In this document: positions 35,015 through 43,975 of the stretch, one piece after another
Layout of the letters: every line of letters begins with the position of its first letter
Numbering within the stretch: the stretch's first letter is position 1
Origin: Nodosilinea sp. FACHB-141
Lineage (GTDB): Bacteria; Cyanobacteriota; Cyanobacteriia; Phormidesmidales; Phormidesmidaceae
NCBI RefSeq assembly: GCF_014696135.1
Contig: NZ_JACJPP010000011.1
Location: forward strand, 496,001-560,000
Direction: 5' to 3'
DNA length: 64,000 nt
Notes under the pieces: model-generated
What the model was told of the DNA's origin: nothing
Database searches by the model: none
What the model saw: the letters and a program-made list of their open reading frames with translations, nothing else
Position numbers and translations under genes: made by a program

Positions 35015-36295
35015 ATGAACTCTCTCTGTGCCTGCTGCGGCCTCAACCGCCGCAACTTTCTCAAACTTGCCTCCCTCTTCTCGGGCTCTGCGGCCCTCAG
35101 CGTAATTGCCGGGGGCTGTGGCACCCAGTCCACTACCGCTGAGAACACCGCTTCTGAAAATACGCCAGCACCGAATACCGCCGCTGGCAATCTCGATCAG
35201 CCTGTCAAAATTGGCTATCTGCCCATTCTCGACGCCTCCCCCCTGCTGATTGCCCACGCCAATCAGCTCTACGAAGCCGAAGGACTCACTACCGAGCAGC
35301 CCATTCTGTTTCGCTCCTGGGCTGACATTGTCGAAGCCTTTTTGGCTCGACAGGTTAATGTGGTGCACTTGCTCAGCCCCATTACCGTATGGCTGCGCTA
35401 CGGTGCTCAAAACGTACCCGGTAAGATCGTCGCCTGGAACCACACCGACGGTTCAGCTCTCACGGTGCAGCCCGACATTAATGATGTGAAAGACCTGGGC
35501 GGCAAGGTGATTGCCGTACCCTTTTGGTACTCCATTCACAATGTGGTGCTGCAACAGCTGCTGGGAAAGGCGGGTCTCACAGTGGTGACTAAAGCTGGCA
35601 CCGAGCCGGTTCAGCCCAATGAAGTCAACCTGGTCGTCATGCCGCCCCCCGAGATGGTGTCGGCCCTGGCCAACAAAAGCATTGCCGGCTACATCGTGGC
35701 CGAACCCTTCAACGCTGCTGGTGAAACCTCCGGCAACGGCAAGATACTGCGGTTTACCGGCGACGTGTGGAAAAACCACGCCTGCTGCGTCGTCTTTTTG
35801 CACGAAGACGACCTTACCCAGCGCCCGGAGTGGGCCCAGGGCGTGGTGAATGCCGTTGTCAAGAGCCAAGTCTGGATTCGCGATCATCGCGCCGAGGCGG
35901 CCAAACTGCTCTCGAAAGAAGGGGGTAGCTACACTCCCCACCCCGAGGCGGTGCTGCAAAAAGTGCTCACTGGCTTCGATGCTGCCGCCTATGCCAAACA
36001 GGGAGCAATTCAACACCCCGACTGGGCCGCCCAACGCATCGACTTCCAGCCATACCCCTTCCCTTCCTACACCGAGGAGCTGGTGCGGTTGCTTCAGCAA
36101 ACCCAGGTGGAGGGCGACAACGGCTTTCTACAGGGGCTACAGCCCGCCGAGGTAGCCCGCGATCTGGTGGATGACTCCTTCGTGAAGCAGGCCTTGCAGG
36201 CGGTAGGCGGCCCCCAAGTCTTTGGCCTACCCGGCTCCCTATTGCGCGAAGAAACCCTCCAAGTCGCCCGTCTGGAGCATTCATCGCAGGCCTAG
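35015..36295 (+). CDS. ssuA: ABC substrate-binding lipoprotein, SsuA/NrtA superfamily
   Basis: 426 residues. The N-terminus has a twin-arginine motif (NRRNFLKLA) and a lipobox-like GGC near residue 34, so it is probably exported folded and lipid-anchored. A Thr/Asn/Ala-rich linker is followed by a two-lobe binding domain (VKIGYLPILDASPLLIAHANQLYEAEG). The family binds sulfonates, taurine, nitrate, bicarbonate or pyrimidine precursors; context favours an organosulfur ligand, but nitrate cannot be excluded, notable because the nir cluster lacks a transporter. A C-rich tract touches the ATG. Confidence 0.82.
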   Translation: MNSLCACCGLNRRNFLKLASLFSGSAALSVIAGGCGTQSTTAENTASENTPAPNTAAGNLDQPVKIGYLPILDASPLLIAHANQLYEAEGLTTEQPILFRSWADIVEAFLARQVNVVHLLSPITVWLRYGAQNVPGKIVAWNHTDGSALTVQPDINDVKDLGGKVIAVPFWYSIHNVVLQQLLGKAGLTVVTKAGTEPVQPNEVNLVVMPPPEMVSALANKSIAGYIVAEPFNAAGETSGNGKILRFTGDVWKNHACCVVFLHEDDLTQRPEWAQGVVNAVVKSQVWIRDHRAEAAKLLSKEGGSYTPHPEAVLQKVLTGFDAAAYAKQGAIQHPDWAAQRIDFQPYPFPSYTEELVRLLQQTQVEGDNGFLQGLQPAEVARDLVDDSFVKQALQAVGGPQVFGLPGSLLREETLQVARLEHSSQA

Positions 36296-36376
36296 GTTGT
36301 CAGCGGTCGGAGTTCTGAACACTCCCCCCACCCATCCACCCGCCACCCATCCACCCCCTACCCCTACCCCTCACCC

Positions 36377-37156
36377 ATGTCCCTCACCGCCGCTCCACCC
36401 CGCCGTCACCTTCGCCCCGCCCTTCCCATCTCCCTCTGGGGATTGCTTGGGACGCTGCTGCTCTGGTGGCTGGCTACCACGCCCCTGTGGCACAGCGGTG
36501 TGATTGGCGATTTTTCACCGGAGCGAGCCTTTGCGGCGATCGGGCAGCTCGTGGTTTCGGGGGCGATCTTCCCGCACATTTGGGCCAGCCTGCGGCGGGT
36601 AGTTGTGGGCCTGTTCGCCGCTACGCTGATTGGCATTCCCCTGGGGTTGTTGATTGGCCTGTCGCGGGTGCTGGAGCAGGCAACATCGGTGCTGTTTCAG
36701 TTCGTGAGGATGATTTCACCGGTGTCGTGGATGCCGGTGGCGGTGATGGTGTTTGGTATTGGCGACTGGCCAGTCTACTTTTTGCTGACGGTGGCCGCCG
36801 TTTGGCCGCTGATATTGAATGCGGCGGCGGGGGTGGCAGCGGTCGATCGCCGCTGGTTACTGCTATCGCGCAGTCTCTGCGCCACCCGATGGGAAACCGT
36901 GGCGAAGGTGATTATGCCCGCGACCATTCCCCACTTGCTGACGGGGCTACGGTTGGCAGTGGGGATTATTTGGATTGTGCTGGTGCCGGCAGAAATGCTA
37001 GGGGTGAGAGCGGGGCTAGGCTATTTTATTTTGGATACCCGCGATCGCCTGGCCTATTCAGAGCTGCTGGCCGGCATCTTAATCATTGGTGCGATCGGCT
37101 ACCTGCTTGACGCCACCTTTCGCTGGGCGAATCAGGTCTGGCAGCATCGGTCATAA
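36377..37156 (+). CDS. ssuC: ABC transporter permease, SsuC/TauC type
   Basis: 259 residues with six membrane helices. The cytoplasmic EAA-like loop LLSRSLCATRWETVAKVIMPATIPHLLTGLRLAVG contacts the ATPase. It completes the SsuBAC-type importer. A G-free tract of CCATCCACCC units (36321-36376) directly precedes the ATG, with no Shine-Dalgarno. Confidence 0.87.
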   Translation: MSLTAAPPRRHLRPALPISLWGLLGTLLLWWLATTPLWHSGVIGDFSPERAFAAIGQLVVSGAIFPHIWASLRRVVVGLFAATLIGIPLGLLIGLSRVLEQATSVLFQFVRMISPVSWMPVAVMVFGIGDWPVYFLLTVAAVWPLILNAAAGVAAVDRRWLLLSRSLCATRWETVAKVIMPATIPHLLTGLRLAVGIIWIVLVPAEMLGVRAGLGYFILDTRDRLAYSELLAGILIIGAIGYLLDATFRWANQVWQHRS

Positions 37157-37209
37157 TCTTACTCAGACCTGATTAACTTTAGGCTGATCGCATTGGGGAA
37201 ACGCCAGGG

Positions 37210-37821
37210 ATGGTTCATCGCAAACGCACCCGTGAAGACATCCTTGAGGCCATGCTTGGCAGGGTGCACCGCAAGGGGCTCAATGGCATCGGGCTCAATG
37301 AGCTGTTCAAGGTGAGTGGGGCCTCCTCGGGCAGCTTTTACAATTATTTTGCCTCTAAAGATGAGCTGGGCCACGCGCTAATTGATTTTGACTGGCAGCG
37401 GCTCAAGACCCACCTGATCGACCCGGCTGCTACCCAAACTGATGATCCCATCGCCCAGATTTTCTGGATGATTGATGCGTTGGAAGCCAAGCACCTCAAC
37501 GGCGGCGACTGCTTTGGCTGCTTCCTCGGCAACCTAGTGGTGGATTTAGCTGAGTACGACCCGGCCTATCGCAGCCATTTGATCGAGGTGTTTAAGCAGT
37601 GGCAGCAGGCGTTTGCCAATCGACTGGTCTTGGCTACGGCCAAGCTCAAGCCAGGGGTTGAGCCCCAAGCCCTGGCGGAAGAACTCTTGACGTTGATTCA
37701 GGGGGTGCTGCTGCTGGGGCGGCTTTACCAGCAGCCTCAGCGATTAAAGGCTGGATTTGACCAGGTGCGCCGCCACCTGCGCGAGGCTTTGATAGAAGAA
37801 TCTGGCACTGGGTTGGGGTGA
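37210..37821 (+). CDS. TetR-family transcriptional regulator
   Basis: 203 residues. N-terminal helix-turn-helix domain (REDILEAMLGRVHRKGLNGIGLNELFKVSGASSGSFYNYFASKDEL, residues 8-55) and a helical ligand domain with a Cys pair (GGDCFGCFLGN). TetR proteins are usually repressors released by a small ligand. It lies 53 bases downstream of the permease and could control the island. Start ATG at 37210. Confidence 0.87.
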   Translation: MVHRKRTREDILEAMLGRVHRKGLNGIGLNELFKVSGASSGSFYNYFASKDELGHALIDFDWQRLKTHLIDPAATQTDDPIAQIFWMIDALEAKHLNGGDCFGCFLGNLVVDLAEYDPAYRSHLIEVFKQWQQAFANRLVLATAKLKPGVEPQALAEELLTLIQGVLLLGRLYQQPQRLKAGFDQVRRHLREALIEESGTGLG

Positions 37822-38113
37822 ATTTGACGGGCAGGGTGGATGAGTAGGGGGAGTATTCAGATTTCTGTGGGGTTGTCGGTGACGGCGCAGGTTTCGGCAA
37901 TGCGATCGAGGTAAATACATCGTGCGTCACCCAGACTGTAGCCCGATGTCCGTCCCACACCAGGGCGAAATACAAAAGCCCAAACCGAGTGAACTCGGTC
38001 CAGGCAGCAACTCAGCGTTGGTTGCGATCGACCGCTATGGCGATCGCAAAGATTGAGGGCAGAGGCAATGGAGGGGTCACAACGACCGATCGTTAACCAT
38101 CGCCCGCTACGCC

Positions 38114-38587
38114 CTAGGCTCGAATCGACCAGTGGTTGCTAATTGGGATGCCGCTGCGCTGAAACAGCTGAAAAATAGGACATCGGCGCTCGGTTTCAGC
38201 CTGTAGGATTTGAAAATCTGTGGCCGATGCACTGGTATTCACCACGGCGCGAATGGCAACCTGTTCAAAGTTAGGGTTGCCGTTTCGCGAGCCGTTCACC
38301 AGCACAGCGGTGTCGAGGTCTGCACTAATGTCAAACTCAAAGCCATTGAGCTGAATACCCAGATCCTTCGCAACCAGCTGAGCCGTGACCTGGGAGCAAG
38401 AGATCAGCGAACTCAGGGCATAGGCAATGGGGCTAGGGTGCTCGTCGTGCCCGCCAAACACCGGCGCTGCATCAACCTGAATGGTGTGCTGGGAGCCATC
38501 GATTTCAATAGCTTGAGCCACCCCCTTGCCCTGGGAACGCAGTTTAAATGTGGCGGCCGTTGGCTTGACGCGAATAGCTGCGGTCAT
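38114..38587 (-). CDS. OsmC-family protein (second copy)
   Basis: 157 residues. OsmC fold with the first active Cys in SLISCSQVTAQLVAKDLGIQL and a second Cys in ERRCPIFQLF, so unlike the first copy it keeps both positions of a thiol peroxidase pair. It transcribes leftward. A near-perfect 20-base palindrome lies about 80 bases upstream (38663-38682). Confidence 0.85.
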   Translation of the reverse strand: MTAAIRVKPTAATFKLRSQGKGVAQAIEIDGSQHTIQVDAAPVFGGHDEHPSPIAYALSSLISCSQVTAQLVAKDLGIQLNGFEFDISADLDTAVLVNGSRNGNPNFEQVAIRAVVNTSASATDFQILQAETERRCPIFQLFQRSGIPISNHWSIRA

Positions 38588-38662
38588 AGATTGTTCCGGT
38601 GTGAATGTTAGCTGCGACTGGGATCATCCTTCCACACCTCACTTGAAATTGATGTGAATCGA

Positions 38663-38682
38663 GATACATTTGCAAATGAATC
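38663..38682. promoter_or_regulatory. Operator-like palindrome upstream of second osmC gene
   Basis: CATTTGCAAATG (38667-38678) is a perfect 12-base palindrome, extended to 20 bases (GAT...ATC) with one mismatched pair. Its position between the 2OG-oxygenase stop and the osmC start fits an operator for the latter. Confidence 0.45.
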
Positions 38683-38708
38683 GAATTCTATCCTCTGCTC
38701 CCCACCCC

Positions 38709-39698
38709 TCACTCAATCACCTCCCGCCTCAGTTGCGGAAACACCTTCCCCACCTTCCCCAGCACATAGTCGCCATAGGTACCCTCAAACAGGCTCAGGC
38801 TAGCCCCATCCCAACGCTCCTGCCAGTTGTCCGGCTGCGATTCAACTAGCGTGGGGATGGGCTGAATCTTGGCCTCAAAATTGGGGTCAAAGAAAAACGG
38901 AAACGAGAGCCGGTCGTGGCCCGATGGATTCTTTACTCGGTGGGGCGTAGAGCGGTATAGGCCGCCAGTGATGCGATCGAGCATGTCGCCGATGTTGCAA
39001 ATCAAGGTATTGGGAACCGGCAGAGCTTCAATCCAACGGCCTTGAGACTTTACCTGTAAACCTCCCAAGTTGTCCTGCTTGAGAATAGTCAACAGACCGT
39101 AGTCGGTGTGCTCGCCAACTCCCCACTGGTCGCTATCAGTGGCCGCCGCAGGATAGTTAAAAATGCGAAATAAAGTCAGCGGGTCGTGGGTGTAGCGCTC
39201 CTCGAAATAATCTGCCTCCAGACCCAGACTAAGCGCAATCCCTCGCATCAAGACATGGCCCAACTTCGTCATCGCCGCCATGTAGTCCAACACTGTCTGG
39301 CGCAGTTCAGGCAGTGTTGCGGGGAAGAGGTTCTGCCCGTGCAAGGGGGTGCCCGCCTTCACCAAAGGATGGCTGTTGTCTAGCTCGGCCCCTAGGTAAA
39401 GCCCTTCCTTTAAGTCAGGCTTGCCTGACGTCAACTCTCCCCCGACTGGAAAGTAACCCCGCCAGGCCCGCCCACCTTTGACCATGGCAATTTGCAGCTT
39501 GACAGCTGCATCTTGGGCAAAAAACTGACGACTGAGGGTTTCGAGCCGCTGCTGCAAGCTCTGGTCAACGCCGTGGCCGGTGATATAAAAGAACCCATAC
39601 TGGCGACAGGCTTGCCCCAACTGTTCGGCCACCACGGTAGATGACCCTGAGGAGGTACGCAACAACGTGATGTCGATGATGGGGATAGTCTCTAACAC
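38709..39698 (-). CDS. Isopenicillin-N-synthase-like Fe(II)/2-oxoglutarate oxygenase
   Basis: 329 residues. The N-terminal DIOX_N part (IPIIDITLLRT...CRQYGFFYITGHGVDQ) and C-terminal 2OG-FeII domain with iron ligands HTD (GEHTDYGLLTIL) and His (RSTPHRVKNP), and the co-substrate motif RLS (HDRLSFPFFF), are all present. It hydroxylates or oxidises a small molecule; relatives act on very diverse substrates, including in island-type sulfur clusters. Start ATG at 39698. Confidence 0.88.
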   Translation of the reverse strand: MLETIPIIDITLLRTSSGSSTVVAEQLGQACRQYGFFYITGHGVDQSLQQRLETLSRQFFAQDAAVKLQIAMVKGGRAWRGYFPVGGELTSGKPDLKEGLYLGAELDNSHPLVKAGTPLHGQNLFPATLPELRQTVLDYMAAMTKLGHVLMRGIALSLGLEADYFEERYTHDPLTLFRIFNYPAAATDSDQWGVGEHTDYGLLTILKQDNLGGLQVKSQGRWIEALPVPNTLICNIGDMLDRITGGLYRSTPHRVKNPSGHDRLSFPFFFDPNFEAKIQPIPTLVESQPDNWQERWDGASLSLFEGTYGDYVLGKVGKVFPQLRREVIE

Positions 39699-40063
39699 AG
39701 TTAATCGTCGTTTTCTAGGTTAGAAAAATTGGCTCGGCTGTGAACAGCCAATGGGATTACTTCACTCTAAATGAGCGGTGAATTTTGAGCGGCTTATTTG
39801 TAGCTAAAACTACAATTACGGTCAAATTGCAAGGAGCTGTCTGTGCCAACCACGGGCTCGGTGGAGACTTAGTAGTAAAGGTCGGGTTAAATCTCTACGC
39901 CTATCGCAGGCAGGGTTTCTTCCTTCTTCTACAAAAAATCGTTATTCCGCATAAAAATGCTCAAGGTCTTAGTTGTAGCTCGGGCAACTGACGCTAGTGA
40001 ATTAGGGTTATAGACTGGAGAGCTAGATTCTAAATGTATGGATGGTGCCCCTTGTCCAATCAA
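39699..40063. other. Divergent intergenic region with TGTA-N8-TACA dyad
   Basis: 365 bases between the divergent oxygenase and metQ. It contains TTGTAG/CTACAA (39798-39803/39810-39815), which includes GTA-N8-TAC and so resembles an NtcA site, but no TAN3T box lies 22-23 bases away on either strand. GGCTCGGCTGTGAACAGCC (about 39731-39749) gives a small stem. No coding frame is convincing. Confidence 0.45.
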
Positions 40064-40888
40064 ATGAATCGTCGATTTTTTCTGCTTATGGCCGGCTCCT
40101 TTGCCGCCACCACAATGGTCGCAGGCTGCGGTGCTACTCGATCGGGCGGTGGCAATGTTAGCGGTAACACCCTCAGAGTGGGGGTAAACCCTGTGCCCCA
40201 CGGCGAAATCTTAGCCTACGTGCGAGATAACCTGGCCGCTAGCGAAGGTCTGACCATTGAAGTTGTCGAGTTCTCTGACTACGTGCTGCCCAACACCGCC
40301 CTCAACGATGGGCAACTGGAGGCCAACTACTTTCAACACGTGCCCTACATGGAAGACTTTGCTAAGCAGCGGGGGCTAGATTTGGTATTTGTAAAAGGGG
40401 TTCATTTAGAACCCCTAGGGCTCTATTCAAAGAAAGTGACGGTTTTAAGCGAAGTGCCAGAGGGGGCGCAGGTCTCGGTGCCCAACGATGCAACGAATCT
40501 GGGGCGCGCCCTCAAACTGCTAGAGGACAACGGATTGCTCACTCTCAAAGGCGGAGCGGGGGTCAGTGCCACCAAGCAAGACATTGAGGCCAATCCTAAA
40601 AATCTCAGCTTGGTGGAGTTAGAGGCGGCACAGTTGCCCCGCGCCCTAGACGATGTAGATATTGGCGTAGTTAACGGCAACTATGCCCTTGAAGTAGGGT
40701 TAAACCCCGCTAAAGATGCTCTGGCGCTGGAAAAATCTGACGGCAACCCCTACGCTAATGGACTGGTGGTGCTGAGTGGGCAGGAAAATGATTCAAATAT
40801 TCAAAAACTGGCTCAGCTGCTGAACTCTGATCAGGTCAGAACGTTTATTAACGATAAGTACCAGGGGGCAGTGATCCCGGTTTTTTAA
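40064..40888 (+). CDS. metQ: D/L-methionine-type ABC binding lipoprotein MetQ
   Basis: 274 residues from the ATG at 40064 (MNRRFFLLMAGSF), with a signal and lipobox VAGCG. The NLPA/MetQ family core is clear: LRVGVNPVPHGEIL, NDGQLEANYFQHVPYME, VSVPNDATNLGRALKLLEDNGL and GVVNGNYALEVGL. It captures methionine or a related sulfur compound for MetNI. A longer frame from 40034 adds ten unlikely residues. Confidence 0.92.
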   Translation: MNRRFFLLMAGSFAATTMVAGCGATRSGGGNVSGNTLRVGVNPVPHGEILAYVRDNLAASEGLTIEVVEFSDYVLPNTALNDGQLEANYFQHVPYMEDFAKQRGLDLVFVKGVHLEPLGLYSKKVTVLSEVPEGAQVSVPNDATNLGRALKLLEDNGLLTLKGGAGVSATKQDIEANPKNLSLVELEAAQLPRALDDVDIGVVNGNYALEVGLNPAKDALALEKSDGNPYANGLVVLSGQENDSNIQKLAQLLNSDQVRTFINDKYQGAVIPVF

Positions 40889-40907
40889 TGCTCCCTGAGG
40901 TAGGGTC

Positions 40908-41915
40908 ATGATTACGATTCGAGACTTGCGGAAGGTGTACGGGTCGTTTGTGGCTCTCGACACCTTTAACGAAGAGATTAACGCCGGAGAAATTTTTGGG
41001 GTGATCGGTCAGAGCGGGGCTGGCAAAAGCACCCTAATTCGCTGCATTAACCGGTTAGAAACGCCTACCTCTGGCCGTGTGATTGTGGCTGGCCAAGACA
41101 TTACCGCCCTGTCGGGTAGCGACCTGCGTCGGGCGCGGCAGCAGATGGGCATGATTTTTCAGCACTTTAACTTGCTGAGCTCGCGCACTGCTGCTGAAAA
41201 CATTGCCATGCCCCTGGAGGTGATGGGCTATAGCCGTTTGCGCATCAAGGCGCGGGTGGCAGAACTGCTGTCGCTGGTGGAGCTAGAGGGCAAGGGCGAT
41301 AGCTACCCCGCCCAGCTGTCTGGAGGGCAGAAACAGCGGGTGGGCATTGCTCGGGCCTTAGCCGCCGACCCCAAGGTGCTGTTGTCGGACGAAGCAACCT
41401 CGGCCCTAGACCCCCAGACTACTCAATCTATTCTGTCGCTGCTGAAGAAGTTGAACCAGCAAATTGGTCTCACCATTTTGCTGATTACCCACGATATGGG
41501 AGTAGTGAAGCGGATCTGCGATCGCGTCGCCATTTTAGAGCAGGGTAAAGTCATTGAGCGCGGCAGGGTGGTTGACTTGGCGGCCCAGCCTCACTCCCGC
41601 CTAGCGCAGGACTTTTTTCCTCGGCTGACGGGCTACCAACCGCGACCTGACGCGCTGCTGGTTACCGTTGCCTTCCGGGGTGAGGTGGCCAACGAGCCGT
41701 TTATGGCTACCCTGGCGCAGCGGTTCAACGTAGGGGCCAACATTCTTAATGGGGCCATTGAAACCATTGGGGGTCAGCCGGTGGGGCAGTTTCAGATCGA
41801 ACTGGCGGGGCCAGAGCGGTACCTTGCCCTCGACTATTTGACTCAGCTCAATCTTGCCGTGGAGGTACAGGATGGACGCACAGCTGCTGAGCAATTTGTG
41901 GACAGCAACCCTTGA
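40908..41915 (+). CDS. metN: Methionine ABC transporter ATPase MetN with NIL domain
   Basis: 335 residues. Walker A GQSGAGKST, Q-loop FQHFNLLSSRT, signature LSGGQKQRVGIARAL, then the D-loop-bearing LLSDEATSALDPQT and ITHDMGVVKRICD. The C-terminal NIL domain (about 265-335) is the regulatory methionine-binding domain that inhibits the E. coli transporter. It overlaps metI by 44 bases. Confidence 0.94.
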   Translation: MITIRDLRKVYGSFVALDTFNEEINAGEIFGVIGQSGAGKSTLIRCINRLETPTSGRVIVAGQDITALSGSDLRRARQQMGMIFQHFNLLSSRTAAENIAMPLEVMGYSRLRIKARVAELLSLVELEGKGDSYPAQLSGGQKQRVGIARALAADPKVLLSDEATSALDPQTTQSILSLLKKLNQQIGLTILLITHDMGVVKRICDRVAILEQGKVIERGRVVDLAAQPHSRLAQDFFPRLTGYQPRPDALLVTVAFRGEVANEPFMATLAQRFNVGANILNGAIETIGGQPVGQFQIELAGPERYLALDYLTQLNLAVEVQDGRTAAEQFVDSNP

Positions 41916-42582
41916 AACGCTCTATATGGTGAGCGTTTCGTCGCTGCTGGCGGCGGTGTTTGGCTTACCCCTGGGGCTGCTGCTGGTGATTACGGGGGCC
42001 AGGGAATTTTTGCCGAACCCACTGGTAAACCAGGGGCTGGGTTGGGTGATCAATGGGGTGCGATCGCTACCCTTCATCATCTTGCTGGTGGCGATCTTGC
42101 CCCTCACCCGCTTAATCGTTGGCACAACCATTGGCAGCACCGCCGCCTTAGTACCTCTTACCCTCTCAGCCATTCCTTTTTTTGCCCGCGTGGCTGAAAC
42201 TGCCCTCCTCGAAGTTGACCCAGGCCTGGTGGAAGCCGCCGAAGCTATGGGCTGTAGCCACTGGGATATCGTTCGTAAGGTGTTGATTCCCGAGTCGCGG
42301 CCCGCTCTGGTGTTGGGCCTGACCCTGATGGTGATCAGTCTGGTGGGCAACTCGGCGATGGCTGGGGTTGTAGGCGGTGGCGGTTTAGGCGATCTAGCAA
42401 TTCGCTACGGCTTCCAGCGCTTTGACACGCGGGTGATGGTGTACACGGTGGTCATTTTGATTGCCTTGGTGCAGCTGATTCAGTGGTTTGGCGACGGCGT
42501 GGCTTACGGGCTGCGCCGTACCGGCAATGTAGCGCCCTCCCCCGGTTGGACCAATCCCTTGGTGCGGCTACGAAAGACCTAG
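41872..42582 (+). CDS. metI: Methionine ABC transporter permease MetI
   Basis: 236 residues from the ATG at 41872 (MDAQLLSNLWTATLETLYMV), with GGAGG about 11 bases before it. Five membrane helices and the coupling loop EVDPGLVEAAEAMGCSHWDIVRKVLIPESRPAL. The overlap with metN suggests translational coupling. Confidence 0.93.
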   Translation: MDAQLLSNLWTATLETLYMVSVSSLLAAVFGLPLGLLLVITGAREFLPNPLVNQGLGWVINGVRSLPFIILLVAILPLTRLIVGTTIGSTAALVPLTLSAIPFFARVAETALLEVDPGLVEAAEAMGCSHWDIVRKVLIPESRPALVLGLTLMVISLVGNSAMAGVVGGGGLGDLAIRYGFQRFDTRVMVYTVVILIALVQLIQWFGDGVAYGLRRTGNVAPSPGWTNPLVRLRKT

Positions 42583-42639
42583 GCTGTGCCTGTATCGAAC
42601 CTAGCGCCCTGGTGGAATTTCTCTACTCTTTAAATCTCT

Positions 42640-42702
42640 ATGACAACTACCCTCAAGAAGGAGCTTTTGAGTTTGATTCGCTATCGACCGAGGTTGTTTT
42701 AG
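42640..42702 (+). CDS. Tiny ORF (20 codons) abutting the PhnD-like gene
   Basis: ATG at 42640 to TAG at 42700-42702, one base before the next ATG. It reads MTTTLKKELLSLIRYRPRLF, basic and amphipathic, in a different frame from its neighbour. It might be a leader peptide for translational coupling. This short a frame can easily arise by chance. Confidence 0.25.
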   Translation: MTTTLKKELLSLIRYRPRLF

Positions 42703-42703
42703 C

Positions 42704-43492
42704 ATGCGCGGTGTTTCCTACCTCTCCCCCAATCTGCTCTGGCTGTATCGAGCCGTGGGTGACTACCTCGGTCGTCGCCTGGGCTGCTCGGTGGATGTGG
42801 TGCAGGGAGCCGATGATCCTCTGACCGATTCAGAGCTGGTGGGCGATCGCTGGGATTTGCTCTTTCTCTGCGGCCTACCCCTGATGCGCTATGCTCAGCG
42901 GGTGCCCCATCAGCTGCGGCCCCTGGTGGCTCCGGTGATGGGGCAGGCTCGCTATGGCGGACAGCCGGTGTACTTTTCGGATGTGGTGGTGCGGAGAGAT
43001 CGCCCCCTGCATACTTGGGACGACCTGGCTCAGACGGTATTTTGCTACAACGATCGCGGCTCTCACAGCGGCTACAGCCGAATGGGCTACGAGCTGCACC
43101 AGAGAGCATTGGACTGGGGATTCTTTAAGCAGAAGCTGGAATCGGGGAGTCATTTGCGATCGCTCGACGCCATTCTCACAGGCCAGGCTGATTGCGCTGC
43201 GATCGACAGCACCGTGCTCGACCAAGCTCTGAGAGACGACCCCGTCCTCAGCCAAAAAATCCGCATTATTACTAGCCTCGGCCCCTCTCCCATGCCGTCC
43301 ATTGCGATCGCTCAACGGTTGGGTCAGGACATGATGCAAACCTGGCAAGCAGCACTCCTTCAGCCCGACGCCACGTTGCAGCAGCAGCTTGCCCAGGCTG
43401 GAATCCAGCGCTTTGCGGCAGTGGACTATGGCACCTATGAGCCGGTTTTGGCGATGTATGAGGGGAGTAAAGGAGTTGGGGGTGAGGTGTAG
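42704..43492 (+). CDS. PhnD-like periplasmic-binding-protein-fold protein without signal peptide
   Basis: 262 residues with the PhnD/phosphonate binding fold: GVSYLSPNLLWLYRAVGDYLGRRLG at the start, VVVRRDRPLHTWDDLAQTVFCYNDRGSHSGYSRM in the hinge, and DAILTGQADCAAIDSTVLDQ. No signal peptide precedes the mature-like N-terminus, so it is probably cytoplasmic, unless translation starts upstream in a way I cannot see. It may bind a phosphonate, sulfonate or thiamine-like ligand as a sensor. An inverted repeat overlaps its stop (43485-43492/43509-43516). Confidence 0.75.
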   Translation: MRGVSYLSPNLLWLYRAVGDYLGRRLGCSVDVVQGADDPLTDSELVGDRWDLLFLCGLPLMRYAQRVPHQLRPLVAPVMGQARYGGQPVYFSDVVVRRDRPLHTWDDLAQTVFCYNDRGSHSGYSRMGYELHQRALDWGFFKQKLESGSHLRSLDAILTGQADCAAIDSTVLDQALRDDPVLSQKIRIITSLGPSPMPSIAIAQRLGQDMMQTWQAALLQPDATLQQQLAQAGIQRFAAVDYGTYEPVLAMYEGSKGVGGEV

Positions 43493-43530
43493 AGAGTAAA
43501 TTGACCCCCTACACCTTATTCCCTATCTTT

Positions 43531-43725
43531 TTAGCCCTCTACACCCTGTCCCCGCCAAGCCAAAAAAGCCTCCAGCGTTGGAAAGTAGCGAATTACCTCA
43601 TCGAGGCCTGTCGGTCTACCCGAGCGGTAGCCATCCCAATAGGCGGCATCGGTGCTTTTGGGCAGTAGACCCGCATCGCGATCGCGGCACCCCCGCTGAA
43701 AAAATTCTTCTCGACGGCTTTTCAT
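43531..43725 (-). CDS. Small hypothetical protein
   Basis: 64 residues from the ATG at 43725, preceded by GGAGG with five-base spacing; the adjacent GTG is less suitable. Sequence includes FFQRGCRDRDAGLLPKSTDAAYWDGYRSGRP and a C-terminal FPTLEAFLAW helix. The good ribosome site and clean codon use support it. Function unknown. It reads leftward, converging with the PhnD-like gene. Confidence 0.6.
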   Translation of the reverse strand: MKSRREEFFQRGCRDRDAGLLPKSTDAAYWDGYRSGRPTGLDEVIRYFPTLEAFLAWRGQGVEG

Positions 43726-43975
43726 CACAACCTCCAGGATTCAACCAAAATGCACCCTCGCCATGCCGTGTTGATAGAACAGCAGCAAACCGGTTTGCAG
43801 TAATGGCCAGGGTTTTAACCCTATGAGTTGATCCTACGAAGGTGGTTTGATAAGAGCAAATAGTCTTTTTTGTGAAATTAATAGATTTTGTTGATGGAAA
43901 AGGCAGAGCTAGGAAAAACGGTTTGAATGTTGAGGTTCTGCTCGGCCTCGGGAACCGAAACCTCAAACCTTTGCG

